A DNA stretch of 64,000 bases from Elymus sibiricus (Eukaryota > Streptophyta > Magnoliopsida > Poales > Poaceae). Below the pieces are notes generated by a model. That model did not search any database. It worked only from the letters and a program-made list of their open reading frames with translations, and was not told where the DNA came from. How positions within the stretch are numbered: the stretch's first letter is position 1; each line of letters opens with the position of its first letter. Below, piece by piece: positions 10,241-22,612 of this stretch. The DNA is taken from contig CM077668.1 in NCBI GenBank assembly GCA_039707655.1, positions 65,985,086 through 66,049,085 on the forward strand. The letters are read 5' to 3'. The position numbers and the translations under genes are program-made.

Positions 10241-12020
10241 AGGCTTTCGCCCCGCTTTGTATTACAAAGCAACCACTTCCGGTACATCCAACGATAGGTG
10301 CTGGGGCGGAAACAGCACAGACATGCCCAAAAGAAACAACAAAGAAAGAGTAAAAGAAACAAATGCCGACAGCGGCGGATCAACGAAAACGGAGAAGCCT
10401 CGCGACCGCTGCGCCCACCGAAGAACACCCACCAGGCTCCTAGACTCCGAGACGCCGGTACCAATCAACACCTCCAAGAAGGGACACGACGATGACGACG
10501 CTGCTGCTAAGGGATTCCACCGGTATGCGGCGAGGGGAAAGGAAGGGTAGCCCCGACGCCCTCCAGGAAGGTCTGGCGGCACCCGCAGGCGCCACTGCGA
10601 CGGTGTCGACCAGGCCGACTGGGATTTCTCCCGATCCCAACCTCCACCTCAGGCGCATCGGAGCCCGCCACCAAACCGACCACCACCCCGCGCCAACACG
10701 GACTTGAAGCTTCCACGCCGGCTCACCACAGCAACGCAAGGAGGGGTCTGCACGACGAGGAAGAGGAGCCGGGGCTAGGGGCAGCATCACCAACGGCACG
10801 CGGGAGGGCACAGCCTCCACCGTCAAGGACAGTAACCGACCGGACGCGATAGCAGGAGCAAACCAGGCAAGTGGCCACAGGCCCGGCCGGGGCTTCAGAT
10901 GCCCGTAAAGCTCCCGCCGTCGCGCTGCAGAAAGCACGCCGTCTGCGACGCCGCCCCCCGTCCAAGCCGCTCCTCCACACCTCCGCACAAAGAGCATCAT
11001 GGCCGCGGCAATACGACCAGTCCGCCCCGCCGCCAAGTGGAAGCACCACCACCACGCTCACCGCCGGCCACCTCCACCAAGGCGCCGGACCGCCATTGGC
11101 CTAGCTGCACCCCCGCCGCACGCCCGCGACGGAGGGGACCAACCGCAACCGCCGAGAGCCCGAAGCTGGACCCTAGCCACCACCCACGCCGTCACCGCCA
11201 ACCGCCGACTTCACAACGCGCAACCATGGTGGGAGAAACGGGAGGTGTCTCCTTCCGCTCCTAGCCCGGCATCAGCCACCTGGCCTGGGTGAACGCCCCC
11301 ACAGTAGGGGGCATCCACGCCTGCGTCCCCCGACAATCATCGTCGACTGTGGGGACCACGGCCTAGTAGCTGCCGACGGCCACCGCCGAGCAAGCCCCGG
11401 CATGGTCCACAACCAGCCCGAGACAAACTCACACGCCGCCACAACCATAGCCAGCGCCGTCGATCCGTCCGCAGCATAGCAGCAACACGGGCGCCCACTC
11501 AGACCGACCCCACGAAGGAGCAACAAGAAGGGGCACTAACGCGGCGGCAAGCACCACCGCTGACTAGGTCGGCCCTCTGCCTGTGCACCGCCGACCGCCA
11601 TCCTCCGCCACGGACCAGATCCGCACTGCCACCTGCAGCCCCGGATCGACCGCTGCCAACCGAGGCAGCAGCCCCGCCCCATCGCCGACCGGGAAAACCC
11701 GAGCAGCACCACCGCGACGGGCGCGCGCTGCCTCGCCGGATCTGCACCGGCCACACGCACCCGTCGCCCCCGAGCCCCTGGCCCTGCGCCGTCCGCCACG
11801 TCCCGTACCAGATTTGGCCGGGAAGAGGCCAACCCGCCACCACCGAGGCCCTAGCAGCCCACCACGCGTCAACTGCAGCCGCCGCCGTCACCGGGGCGCC
11901 CGCCGCCGCCGCGCCGCCGCGCCCTACCCAACGCCGCGCCACCAGCCGAGGAGGCCGCCCCGCGCCAGCCCCCCGCGCGAGGGATGAAGAAGGCCCGCCG
12001 CCGCCGACGCCGGCCGGGGA
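10241..12020 (-). mobile_element. GC-rich non-LTR retroposon-like segment
   Basis: On the minus strand the segment ends near 10247 with AATACAAAGCGGGGCGAAAG, which I associate with the 3' ends of grass non-LTR elements. The body (10440-12000) is very GC-rich with overlapping ORFs on both strands that look compositional. A phrase such as CCTCCAAGAAGG also occurs in the better delimited retroposon at 59881-61063. Borders are uncertain: AAATA is present at both edges but is too short to trust. Its right edge cuts the gypsy protease. No RT domain is visible. Confidence 0.4.
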
Positions 12021-12603
12021 CGCAAATAACTGCATCTTTCTTGTCGGAGTTGATGGAAATGACACCCATTGGCCCTGGCATCTTCAATGTGTTGTAGGCA
12101 TAGTGAGATGTTGCCATGAATTTTGCCAAGGCTGGGCGGCCAAGAATTCCATTATATGGCAAGGGGATCTTGTCAACGTCAAACACAACCTTTTCTGTTC
12201 TGTAGTTCAATTCCCCGCCAAACGTCACCGGCAATGTGATCTTTCCCTTGGGCTGGCTTCTTCCCGGGTTTACTCCTTGAAACGTGCCCGTTTTCTCGAG
12301 TTCCTCGTCGGGAATCTGCAATCTCTTGATTACTTCCGGAGAAATCAAGTTTAAGCCGGCCCCACCGTCAACTAACATTTTCGTGACCTGGAGGTTGCGA
12401 ATTGTTGGCGAAACCAACAATGGCAAACACCCGACCGCGGTTGTGCAATCAGGGTGGTCCTCGGCATCGAAAATGATAGGCATGTGTGACCACTTGAGTG
12501 GCTTTTGAGAGCCCATTGCCGGCTCCGCCGCATTAATCTCACGAGCCCACTGCTTAAGTTGGCGGTGAGAGGAGTGCAAAGATGCTCCTCCGTCAACGCA
12601 CAT
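12021..12603 (-). pseudogene. Gypsy retropepsin, truncated
   Basis: The frame from Met 12603 continues directly from gag. It contains the retropepsin-like motif MLVDGGAGLNLIS and the flap/second-half motif YNGILGRPALAKF, typical of plant gypsy aspartic protease. The protease would cut the Gag-Pol polyprotein. The catalytic motif reads D-G-G rather than D-S/T-G, which several plant Tat-type elements show. After about 12026 the frame runs into GC-rich foreign sequence, so the polymerase part is missing. Confidence 0.75.
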
Positions 12604-14829
12604 GGCCTCAGTTACCTTCTGGAATCCCTGTTCACTAGACTCTCCGTCGTCCTCTCCTTCCCCACTTCCATCATCTTCCCCTTTCTTTTCGCGGCCTCTA
12701 GCAGGTTTTTCTTTCTGCTGCTTGGCCTTGCCGCGACGGCCTCCTCGACCACCACGGCCCTTTTTGCCGGATCCACCGGCACCATCTTGACCCTTATCTT
12801 TGTCACGTTTATCATACTCAGCCTTTTGCTTCTCAACAAGGTGCTCGACTTGTCGGCACTCTTGGAGGTCATGGCCCTTGGTGCAGTGAATCTTACAGTA
12901 CGGCCCATCAGATTTGCCGGCCTTCTCGTTTGCCGTCGCCTCCTAGCAAGTGGCGCATATTGCTGCCTCCTTGCCGGAGTTCTCGGTCTTAGCTTTCTTG
13001 GCGGACTCAGAGTTGCCGGAGCCCTCGACGGCCATAACAGTTTTGCCTTTGCGCTTCCTGTTGTGCTTTCGGCCATTCTTCCTCGGGGTGGCAGCATCGT
13101 CGTCCTCGGAATCCACCTCGGCACCAGCGTCTTCCCCGGGAAGCCTTCTTCCTTCCTCAGCGTGTGCGCACTTATCCGCCAACGTATAGAGCTCGTTGAC
13201 GGTTTTGGGTAGCTTGATGTTCATCTTCTCCCGCATCCTTCGATTGACCACATTCATGTGAAAGGCGGCAATGACGGCTGCGGGGTGCACATCTAGAATG
13301 TTACGGTGCACACGGCTGAACCTCTAGATGTATTTGCGTAAAGTTTCTCCATCTCTTTGCGGAATCACTTGCAGGTCGCTGGGCTGCCCAGGGGCCTTGT
13401 GGCCTCCGGTAAAGGCACCAACAAACTCATTACAAAGATCTGCCCATGAAGAAATGGAGTTCTCCGGCAAGTTCATTAGTCAAGATCTCACGTTGGGCTT
13501 CAGCACCAACAGAAAGTAGTTGGTGAGGATTTTCTCATCTCTTCCTCCGGCAGCTTGTACGGCAATCGTGTAGATGCCCAGAAATTCTGCCGGGTTCAGC
13601 TTGTCGTCGTACTTTTCTGGTACTTCTGGCTTGAAGGCCCGGACGGACGGCCATCGGACTTGTCGCAGCTCACGGGTGAAGGCAGGACATCCGACCTCGT
13701 AAGGTAGATATCCGCCAACCCCTGGCGCAGGCTCATCAACGATGGGGCCGTTGCGCGCGTCGGATTGACGGCGCGCCTCCCGGCGCCGTTCGATGGTGGT
13801 GCGGGCGTCTTCTACCCGCCTGTCTTGCAGCACTTGCCACTGATCTTGCAGCGCTCGTGGATCCGAAGAGGCCATCGACATCTCGTCGGGCTCGAAAGAT
13901 CGTTGAGCTTGCCGTGGTTGTTGGCGTTGCTGTTGTTGAGACTGTTGCCGCTGGGGTGATTGCACCGTTAGCGCAGCACCGTCAACGCGGCCACCAGTTG
14001 GAGCTACTGGTGCTGTTTGCGGACGCCGTGAGGGCTCCGCTTACTGTGATTTGCTGGCCTCGGCGAACCCAATCAAGCTTTGGATGGTGGCTCTCCACTC
14101 ATCCATCTTCTCTGCTGCTGGAGGGAAATTCAGCAGCATCTAGGCTCGCGCCATTGCTTCTGCTGTTGTGGCGGGCATGGTCGGAAGCGAAGAGCGCGAT
14201 GTCGCTCTACTCCTGGCAGAGCCAGCAGGAGCGCCATCGCGGTCTTGCTATCGTGGCACATGATCAGCAGCAGGTCGCTGTGGCGGAGGCAGTGCCTGAG
14301 GATCTGGGATTTGATCAACAGGAGTCTTGTCGTGAGGTCGCCGCTGCCCGGAGTCGTTGGCGCCGCTCGGAGCTGTACTGTGCCCGTTGTGCGAGGGGCG
14401 CGGCATCTGTCCTGAAGCAGCATCTTTAGACACCGCCGCGGCAGGATCTTGGCTCGTGCCGGCCCGGGCATCGCCGCTCCAGTGGCTGCGTTTGTCGGCG
14501 CGGCGAGGAGGAGGAGGAAGACGTCCGTCTACCCCGCCCGCGCCGTCTCGGCTTCGTTCGCCAGGGGATCGAGGAAGTCGGCCGCCTCCAGTGCGCTCGT
14601 CTCCCGCACCGACCACGGTGGGCATGGCGACCGTGCCGCCTGTGCTGGTCGTGCCAACCACGGTATCCGCACCGCCCGCGTTGGCCGCGCCGCCTGCGGA
14701 TACATGCGAAGGGGCCGTCATCGTGATGCCCTTTTTCTTGGGGGCCATCGACGACAAGGAGGATGGTGATGAAGTTGAGGAAGCTAACGTGCAATCCACT
14801 GATTCAGGTTCGCGCAAGCGACCCCCCAT
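12604..14829 (-). pseudogene. Gypsy gag, three in-frame stops
   Basis: Gag forms the virus-like particle of the element. The first Met at 14829 opens a low-complexity N-terminal part; a second segment from 13965 is Gln-rich and then reads AFKPEVPEKYDDKLNPAEFL, the core region. It carries on as KLPKTVNELYTLADKCAHAE and a zinc knuckle-like CKIHCTKGHDLQEC (about 12880-12920), then a Lys/Gly-rich tail. The frame is broken by stops at 13480-13482, near 13325 and at 12943-12945. The tail joins the protease without a stop, as in a Gag-Pro fusion. The N-terminal 14829-13966 portion lies in a different frame segment and is less certain. Confidence 0.7.
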
Positions 14830-14842
14830 ACCTGGCGCGCCA
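14824..14842 (-). other. Gypsy primer-binding site
   Basis: TGGCGCGCCAGGTATGGGG on the minus strand starts four bases after the LTR end. The tRNA cannot be named with confidence from the sequence alone. Confidence 0.65.
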
Positions 14843-14846
14843 AAGA

Positions 14847-15710
14847 TGTCGTGGGTACGACCATCTATGGGGCCATCTAGCCCCTTTGTGGTTCAGCAGG
14901 GGAGGTCAACACACACAAAGAGCAGAATCAATGGAGGACGCAAGGGATTTACCCAGGTTCAGGTCGCTGAGAAGCGTAAAACCCTACTCCTACTTTTGTG
15001 TATTGAATGTGCAAGAGCGCAGGTACAAGGAGCACTTCTCCCGGCAAGATGCGAAGAGAGCAGCTACGCATGCAGGACATGCTAATGTTTGAAAAGGATC
15101 CGAATCCCCCTAACTGTTGCCTTGGCCCTCCTTGTATAGTTCAAGGGGTTACCACAGTGGCAAAACAGTAATTACATAGTGATTAGATAGCAAACAGTGC
15201 TATCATACCTAACTCTGCCAGTTTAGGACAAAGGCATTAAATGCTCCGTTAGGTGTCATGTGGAGAGGTAGCCCCGGCAAAGTTTCTTCACTGCTCGCCC
15301 AACTACCTCGTATTATTCCGACACGCCTCCTGGACGGGTGTCAATAAAGGCAAATCTTCTCCCTGCGTGTTGACACATGCCTGACAAATCCCACCAACCA
15401 GCCTGCGCGGTCGACACCTCACCGATCAGCGACTAGCTGCCCGGTGAGGTGGAGCGCTGACACGTTGGTGAAAGCTTGCCGGCACGGAGCTTGCCGGGTC
15501 TTCTCCTTGCCGGTTTGGCCTTGCCGGCAAGGAATGTCTTCATCTTCAGCACTGGTTGAGAGCTTCGTCTTGAACTTCTGTCCAGTAGCTCCTGCCACTA
15601 GGCCCTGACTCTTGGTTTGGTGGTTTCCGGCAAGCCCTGGGCTGGCAAGGAGGCTGCTACCGTCTGTACATAAGTCAGGGTATAAAATACCCATGTTTTG
15701 TACACCGACA
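14847..15710 (-). repeat. Gypsy 5' LTR, 864 bp
   Basis: The plus strand begins TGTCGTGGG and ends ACACCGACA, so on the minus strand the LTR runs TGTCGG...CACGACA with TG/CA ends. On the minus strand TATTTTATACCC at about 15681-15692 is a likely TATA region close to the LTR start. TGCCGGCAAG-type words recur within the LTR. Confidence 0.75.
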
Positions 15711-18179
15711 ATCCTCGAGTAGGTAAATGATAAAAAACAGAATTTTTGATGTGGTATGCTACCTATCATATTCATCATTTTTTTTTTCTTTATATCATGG
15801 ACATTTGGACTTGAATGATTCAAAGCAATAGTCTATAGTTTGACATGAAGATATAAATACTCAAGCATACTAACAAGCAACCATGTCTTTCAAAATATCA
15901 ATGCTAAAGAAAGTTATCCCTAGCCCATTATGCTCAATCATTGATCCATTCATAAAACACACTCAATATTAGCTACACACAATGCACAAGTATGACAATA
16001 GTGCTCTCTAGTTGGTGCTTTGTAAGAGAAGATGGAGACTCAAAATAAAAATAAAAATTTCATAAAAGTAAATAGATAGGCCCTTCGCAGAGGGAAGCAG
16101 AGATTTGCAAATATGCCAGAGCTCAAAGCTTAAATTAGAGAGATAAAATTATTTTGAGAGGCATGCTTTTCCTGTCAACGAAAACGACCGAGAATTCCCA
16201 ATATTTTCCATGCTAAACACATCATAGGCGGTCCCAAACAGAAAGTAAAGTTTATTTCCTTTCCACCATTCTTTCACAATCCATGGCTAGCCGTATCCAC
16301 GGGTGCCCTCCATACCAACACTTTCCAAGGAATTTTGTTGTTATTAATTTTTGATTCATTGTGGGACTGGGCATCCCTATTACCAGCCACTCTCTCGTGC
16401 AATGACAAGTGAATAAACACTCATCGTGAGAATAACACACCTAGCATGGAAATATTGGCCACCCCCTGCCGCTTCATGAGCGGTACGGGCACACAAAACG
16501 GAAAATTATTTTGAAAAACATTAGAGTTGGCACATGCAAATTTACTAGGAACGGCATTGAAATACCGCATATAGGTAGATATGGTGGACTCATTTAGCAC
16601 AACTTGGGTTTTAGGAGTTTGGATGCACAAGCAGTATTCCCGCTTAGTACAAATGAAGGCTAGCAAATATATTGAGAAGCAACCAACCAAAAAGCGAAAA
16701 CGGTCATAAACATGCATTGAACATAACTAACACCGAATAATGCACCATAAGTAGGATATAATTTTGTTGCGTAACTAATGACTTAATGTGCATGCATAGG
16801 GAATCACAAACCTTAACACCAATATTCTTACTAAATCACAATTACTCACTAACATGACTCACATATCATCATCTCCATATCGCAAAACTATTGCAAGGAA
16901 TCACACTTATCATATCCAATGATATATATGAAAGGTTTTTATTATATCCCCCTTGAATATTCATCACTTTGGGACCAAATTCATATCTTGTGCAAATTAC
17001 CATTACTATTATCAACTCTCAAAAGGATATAAGTGAAGCATGAGAGTGCACATATTTCTTCAAAACTTATCAACTCTCAAAATAATATAAGTGAAGCATG
17101 AGATTGCAAATATTTCTTCAACATTTAGCCACTGCCGTGCTTAAAAAGATTTAAGTGAAGCACTAGAGCAACTGCCTAGCTCAAAATATTTAAGTGAAGC
17201 ACATAGAGTATTCTAACAAATCATGATAAACATGTGGCTCTCTCGAATAGGTGTGTCCAGCAAAGATGATTGTGACAAACTAAAAAGCAAACAAAGCAAA
17301 GACTCATATAATACACGACGCTCCAAGCAAAACACATATCATGTGACGAATAAAAATATAGCTCCAAGTAAAATTACCGATGGTTGGTAGAAGAAAGAGG
17401 GGATGCCTTCCGCGGCATCCCCAAGCTTAGATGCTTGAGTCTTCCTTGAATATTACCTTGAGGTGCCTCGGGCATCCCCAAGCTTTGGCTCTTGCCACTC
17501 CTTATTCCTTCATCCATAGTGATCTCACCCAAAACTTGAAAACTTCAATCACACAAAACTCAACAAAACCTTCGTGAGATCCGTTAGTATAACAAAATAA
17601 ATCACTACTTTAAGTACTGTTGCAAACCCATTCATATTTTATTTTTGCATTATACCTACTGTATTCTAACTTCTCCATGGCTTATACCCCCCCCCCCCCC
17701 CCCGATACAATCCATAGTTTCATCAAAAAAACCAAGCAGTGCATCAAAAACAGAATATGTCACCCGCAAAAAAAAAAAGAATCTGTCAAAAACAGAACAG
17801 TCTGCAGATATCTATTTAAAAGCCATACTTCTGTAAGTCCAAAAATTCTGAAAAATTGGGAAAACGTGGGAAATTCATATACCAATACTGTGTAAAAATT
17901 TCAGATTTTTTTGACGCTCCAGTACAGAACTAAAATTCCAACACTGGACGCAAAACTTTCTGTTTTCCAAACAACATCAATTATACTATCTTCCAAATCA
18001 TCCCAAAGGCTTTACTTGGAACAAACACTAATTAAAACAAAAAAACACAATGATAACAGTAGCATAATTGTGTTAACACACAAGAATAAAAACAAGAAGC
18101 AAAAATTTATTTTATTCATTGGGTTGCCTCCCAACAAGCGCTATTGTTTTATGCCCCTAGCTAGGCATAATGCATAGTT
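15711..18179. other. Gypsy interior, non-coding
   Basis: This is AT-rich interior of the gypsy element with no pol domains. It includes a C run at about 17686-17703 and TGGGTTGCCTCCCAACAAGC (18120-18139), text common in large Triticeae gypsy elements. At 17000-17220 the phrase ATAAGTGAAGCATGAGA recurs imperfectly. The short ORFs do not look real. Confidence 0.6.
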
Positions 18180-18998
18180 TCAAGTATTGTCATCTTGGGT
18201 TTCCAACTCCTCAATCACACATCCAATTTTTCTAGTGGATTTATCATAGGTGTTTGTCATCATCACACTTCTAGGCACAATATCAAAAAATTTACTTTCG
18301 TGAATAGGTTCCTTAATTATATCAATGAAACTGGGGAGCACGCTAATCATTTTAAGATCCTCGTTTTCTTTACTAGAAGTAGCACCATTGGTTTTAGGAA
18401 CATACATAAACTTGCAATTTTTATTGGGAGGAGTTCTATCAATATTCTTAACGGAGGAAAAAGCTGAGCCCAAATTACTAATAATTTCTTCTAGCTAATC
18501 GATTCTAGCGGGGCTTTGTTCTATTCTTTCATTAATTACCGATTCCTTTTCCTTTAAGGTTTTCAATGTGATTCCTACCTTAGAACCAAATTGAGTGATA
18601 TGATTATGGAATTTCTTATCTTAATTCTCAAGATGTTCAATAGTAGGTATTTTATTTTCAATAGCTTCTAACCTTTGCATAACATGTTCCAAAGTCAAAG
18701 TCGTTTCATTAACAGTGATAGGTGGTGATCCCACTAAATTTCCCATAGCATTGAAAGCATCCATAGAAGGACACATCAAGAAATTTCCTCCGGTAATAGT
18801 ATCAAGTACAAATCTATACCAAGTAGTAATGCCCACATAAAAATTGTGAAGAAGGATTGTGGTAGATTGCTTATGAGTTGATCTATTATGAGCATCACAA
18901 ATCCTATACCAAGCATCTTTTAAATTCTCTCCTCCCCTTTGTTTAAAATTAAGCACTTCATTTTCAGGGGTAATAGTAACGAGCGAAGAACTAGCCAT
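18180..18998 (-). pseudogene. Gag-like ORF of non-autonomous gypsy element, two stops
   Basis: From ATG 18996-18998 the frame reads MASSSLVTITPENEVLNF and contains RGGENLKDAWYRICDAHNRS and FYVGITTWYRFVLDTITGGN, a gag-type capsid region found in Athila-like plant elements. It is broken by a stop at 18621 and another near 18497, after which the same frame continues to 18180. In related elements this appears to be the only coding region, so mobility would depend on proteins from other copies. An upstream extension to 19121 has a hydrophobic, non-gag composition and is probably leader. Confidence 0.7.
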
Positions 18999-19168
18999 AA
19001 TGGTAAAGCAAGCAAGCAAATAAGAAAAAGCCAAACGGAAAATATTTTTGTATTTTTGTAAAAACTTTTTAGAACTGGGGGAGATGAAAACGAGAGGCAA
19101 AGGCAAATAAAATAAATGCAAGGAGATGAAAGTTTATGCGTAGGTACTTGATAGATGTTGATGATGTC

Positions 19169-19186
19169 TCCCCGGCAACGGCGCCA
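19169..19186 (-). other. Primer-binding site (tRNA-Asp type)
   Basis: TGGCGCCGTTGCCGGGGA on the minus strand lies 11 bases inside the LTR end. This sequence is the usual site of Athila-like gypsy elements and fixes the orientation. Confidence 0.85.
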
Positions 19187-19197
19187 GAAATTCTTCC

Positions 19198-19484
19198 TGC
19201 TACTTCTGATCTGCGTTGGTTTTTCCCCGAAGAGGAAGGGATGATGCAGTACAATTGAGATAAGTATTTTCCTCAGTTTTGAAACCAAGGTTATCAATCC
19301 AGTAAGAGAATCACGCAACACCTCGTTAACAGTACCTGCACACAAAATAACAAATCCTTGCACCCAACGCAAACAAGGGGTTGTCAATCCCTTGGTGGTT
19401 AATTGCAAGATTAAATTGTATGGTGATAGATAAATAGATCAAACAAAAATTCAAAATAAAATAAATAAAGTAAAATTGCAGCAA
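19198..19484 (-). repeat. Gypsy 5' LTR, distal part (left of CACTA)
   Basis: This 287-bp piece begins TGCTACTTCTG on the plus strand. It matches 36728-37013 of the solo LTR closely, up to the CAA where the CACTA element entered. Confidence 0.85.
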
Positions 19485-19499
19485 CACTACTGGAAACAG

Positions 19500-19975
19500 A
19501 GAATTTGCCATCTGCTGACTCTTTGTCGTATGCCAGCTGACGGCAAAGACTGTTTTTGCCGTCAGCTTAGCTGAAGCAGACGGCAAATAATGGACTCATG
19601 GCAAAGATTATTTTTGCCGTCAGTTCATTCTTTGCCGTCTGCTAGCAGACGGCAACGAGGAAAACGGCAGACGGCAAAGAGGAGTTCATTCTTTGCCGTC
19701 TGCTAGCAGACGGCAAAGAGGAAAACGGCAGACGGCAAAGAGTGATGCTGGCCCCTCCAAAGAGCTGCGTTGGCTAGGTCAGCTCTTTGCCGTCCGCTAC
19801 CTCTTTGCCGTCAGCTAGCGGACGGCAAAGAATAAAAAAGCAGACGGCAAAAAAGTGGTGTGGGCCCCACCTTAGCACGGCGTCGGCTAACCCTAACGGA
19901 GACCCTCTTTGCCGTCTGCTAGCAGACAACAAAGCCGTCTGCTAGCAGACGGCAAAGAGGGTATTTCCCCTTAAC
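19500..19975. repeat. CACTA left subterminal repeats (TTTGCCGTCTGC type)
   Basis: Many copies of TTTGCCGTCTGCTAGCAGAC and its complement form short palindromes. Two nearly identical 55-bp segments lie at about 19625-19680 and 19687-19742. The same motif fills the right end (30200-30743), as expected for paired transposase-binding ends. Confidence 0.9.
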
Positions 19976-20275
19976 GGCCCGCGCACCACCCGAACCACCC
20001 ACTACTCTTCCCCCCAACCCCCGTGCATCTCTCTCTCTCTCTCTCTCTCTCTCGCCGACGAGCCGCCGCCGCCGACCCGCTGCACCCCGCCCCGCCGCCC
20101 CCCCCCCCCCTGCGCAGCCGCCCCGCTGCACCCCGCCCCGCCGCCCCCCTGCCCAGCCGCCCCGCCCCCCCTGCCCAGCCGCCCCCCGCCCCCCTGCCCA
20201 GCCGCCGGCCGGCCCAACCCCGAAGTCGGCCGCCCCGACGAGCGCCGCGCCGCCGCCCCGACGCCCCTCTGGTGA
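19976..20275 (+). other. GC-rich CACTA leader exon with CT repeat
   Basis: The stretch holds a (CT)n run at about 20029-20053 and then C/G-rich sequence ending in a donor-like CTCTG|GTGAGC at about 20271. It is probably a non-coding first exon that splices towards 22.6 kb. The long ORFs here reflect composition. Confidence 0.45.
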
Positions 20276-22261
20276 GCTCCCTGCCACGACCATGCTATTT
20301 TTTTCTATTTTTTTTCATAGATAGGATAGGTAGATGGATAGGAGCAGGCGGCCATCAGGACCGGCAACACCATCCCCCGCCCCGCAGCGAGGCCGGCGAC
20401 CAGCGCCCACACCCCGCCTGCGTTGATTGTAGATGCCCTATTTTCTATTTTTTGTAGTCGTGTGTACACTAGTGGCTGGAGATTCATAACATATTGATGT
20501 TAATTTCTAACTAAAAACAGTGAGAATGTGTGATATGTGATAGTAATTACTCAGTGCTTTAGAGTCATTTTTGTATGTGCTTTATGATCTGTGATAGAAA
20601 TTTGTCTGAATATTGATGACAAATTGGCAATTGCTGATTAAAAACAGTGTGTGCGAGTGGCGCAGCGGCGTTGCCGACTTTGCTGGTGAAGGGAAATGAA
20701 GATGGATAGGAAGGGCTGAAGGGGAATGGGCTAGCAACGGTAAAGGGAGGTGTGTAATTTTTTGAACTTTAGTGGCATTTTCAGATAAAAGTATTTGTCT
20801 GCACTACCATTGTATTTTGATTTTTTTATGCTTTAAAGTTCGGCCCACCTCAGAAAAATTTCGTCCTCCGCCACTGTTGACAAGGGTAACAAGTTGGTGG
20901 TACTCGCTGGTAGAGCTTGGCGGGCTAAGGAAGAACTGACAGAGAGAAGAAGAATGTCCATGCGGTGGTAGAATGGTAGTGATAAGGACGTGAGTGGATA
21001 AGAAACTTGTGGTGAAATGATTTGAGTAGTTACTTGGCTAGATATACGCCTAGCTGTATGAAGCAAATTATTATGTAGAAAAAAAAGGTGTAGATAGAGC
21101 TTGATTCATTGACAGGTGGGACTGGGATTTAATGGAACCTGGTTTTGGCATAGTTTGACCTTATTATTGCTATCCATGTGGTTTACATTTCTTTGTTTTC
21201 CACATGAATTCCTATAACGTTCCCATGTTTTTCTTGTTCTTATATTTCTTCTTCTATCTCGCGTTTCAAATGAGGCCTTAGTAATGATTTTAAATCAGGG
21301 ACGATTTGGCCGTGATCGAGTGCTAATCACAGCCGGAAACTGTCCCATGATTTGCCAGCATTACAAAATCAGGGAGACCACCGAAGATCACGCTGATTTA
21401 GGCTTAAATTTTGCTGTAGATTTGGCTGCCGCTAACTTGTTTCTCCGACAATTTTAATCAATGGCCTTAGAACATCTACAGCCGGGCGTCCCAAACCCCC
21501 CTCAAACGTCCGGGTGCCGTGTAGATTTTGTATGGTACTTTTGTTTATAATTTAAGTCCGCCCCACCTTATTTTTTGTCCTTCCTCCGCCACTGGATAGG
21601 ATATATAGGATAGATAGATAGGATAGATGGAGGAGGAGGAGAAGAAAATAAGAAGAAGAAGAAGAAGAAGAAAAAGAAAAAGAGGAGAAGAGGAAAATAA
21701 AAAAGTCCAAATAATAAAATCAATTGAGCGGGACGAAACCAAGAATATCACCTTGATTGCTTTATTAGTAGATAGACTAGGACAATGCCCGTGTCTCTGA
21801 CAGAAAAAAACCTTGTCATTTCACCATTATAAATTACAACCTATAACCAGAGAAATAAATCCTCGCACGCTCGTAGCGATCCATATATGTTGCCATTTCA
21901 CCACCGGCCCAATATCACATATGGTAGTCATATTGTCACCTCCAGGAGCTTATGTTGGTCGTGCTGGTGCTTTTCATGTGTAGGGATCTTCTCTTCACCT
22001 CCAGGAGCACTGTCGGTCCCGTTGCCGTTGCCGTCGTCATTCGACTATCGCCTCTAAGGTCTAGGGTGAGCTCGACTGTCATCTCCTCCCCCTCCCCTAT
22101 TTGCTCTGTTCGAGTCATCGTGCCGATGCCACTAGATTTTACTTTCATGTCAAGTCTCGTAACCTAGGCGTCTCCCGTTCGAAAGGGCGGCATCTATAAA
22201 TATGCATGTCTTTGCATATTTATAACCGCCATCCTTTCGAATTGTCCACGTTATCCATGGA
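20276..22261. other. CACTA intron/upstream region, non-coding
   Basis: No gene is supported. Two similar 40-bp phrases containing CCACCT...TCCTCCGCCACTG occur at about 20840 and 21558 in the same orientation, possible ends of a small nested element. Purine-rich simple sequence (GAAGAAGAAG and related) lies at 21625-21690. Text near 21755-21795 (ATTAGTAGATAGACTAGGAC) resembles a common grass repeat. I could not define element borders. Confidence 0.35.
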
Positions 22262-22480
22262 CAGCCCAAGTATGTGTAGATTGGGTTCGTTTTCCCATGC
22301 TCTGCTCTGGATCCGATGCAGAATTTCGTCAGTGCCTCCTTGTTGTTCTCCGGGTACACATCCTCTCTGCTTATTGCCGAGACGTGTATCAGGAGAACAG
22401 CGGGGAGGTGCTGCCAAAATTTTGTGTCGGATCCGGAGCAGAGCATGGGAAAACGAACCCAATCTACACATACTCGGGTG
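22262..22480. repeat. Long imperfect inverted repeat upstream of the transposase
   Basis: Two arms of about 108 bp (22262-22370 and 22371-22480) are reverse complements with scattered mismatches. The outer parts, such as TATGTGTAGATTGGGTTCGT and its complement ACGAACCCAATCTACACATA, match perfectly over more than 30 bp. The structure lies 130 bp before the transposase ATG and in transcribed RNA would fold into one long hairpin. Confidence 0.8.
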
Positions 22481-22612
22481 GGATTAGGACCTATCTTTAC
22501 CTATTAGCGTCTAGGTTGCATGGACGTAAAAAAACTGACAAACTCCATTAACTGATGAATATGGTTTGCTGAATTATGTATATATTTCTTGTGTGTCCAG
22601 TAGCTAGGCAAG

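Larger units (their letters stand above)
12021..15710 (-). mobile_element. Gypsy LTR retrotransposon, Tat-like, truncated (minus strand)
   Basis: On the minus strand the order is an LTR (14847-15710), a primer-binding site, gag and the start of the aspartic protease, cut at about 12021 by GC-rich DNA. The gag zinc motif has the CxxHxxxGHxxxxC form seen in the Tat group. No RT, RNase H, integrase or second LTR is in view. It inserted into the 3' end of the interior of the larger gypsy element on its right, with ATCCT at 15711-15715 as the probable target duplication. Confidence 0.8.

Noticed and set aside
10440..12000. Several 100-200 codon ORFs in GC-rich DNA
   Set aside because: Overlapping frames on both strands, Pro/Arg/Ala-rich, with no conserved motif. 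Treated as a non-coding retroposon body.
19976..20275. Long GC-rich ORFs on both strands
   Set aside because: Open frames on opposite strands over CT and CCG repeats reflect composition. No domain is visible.
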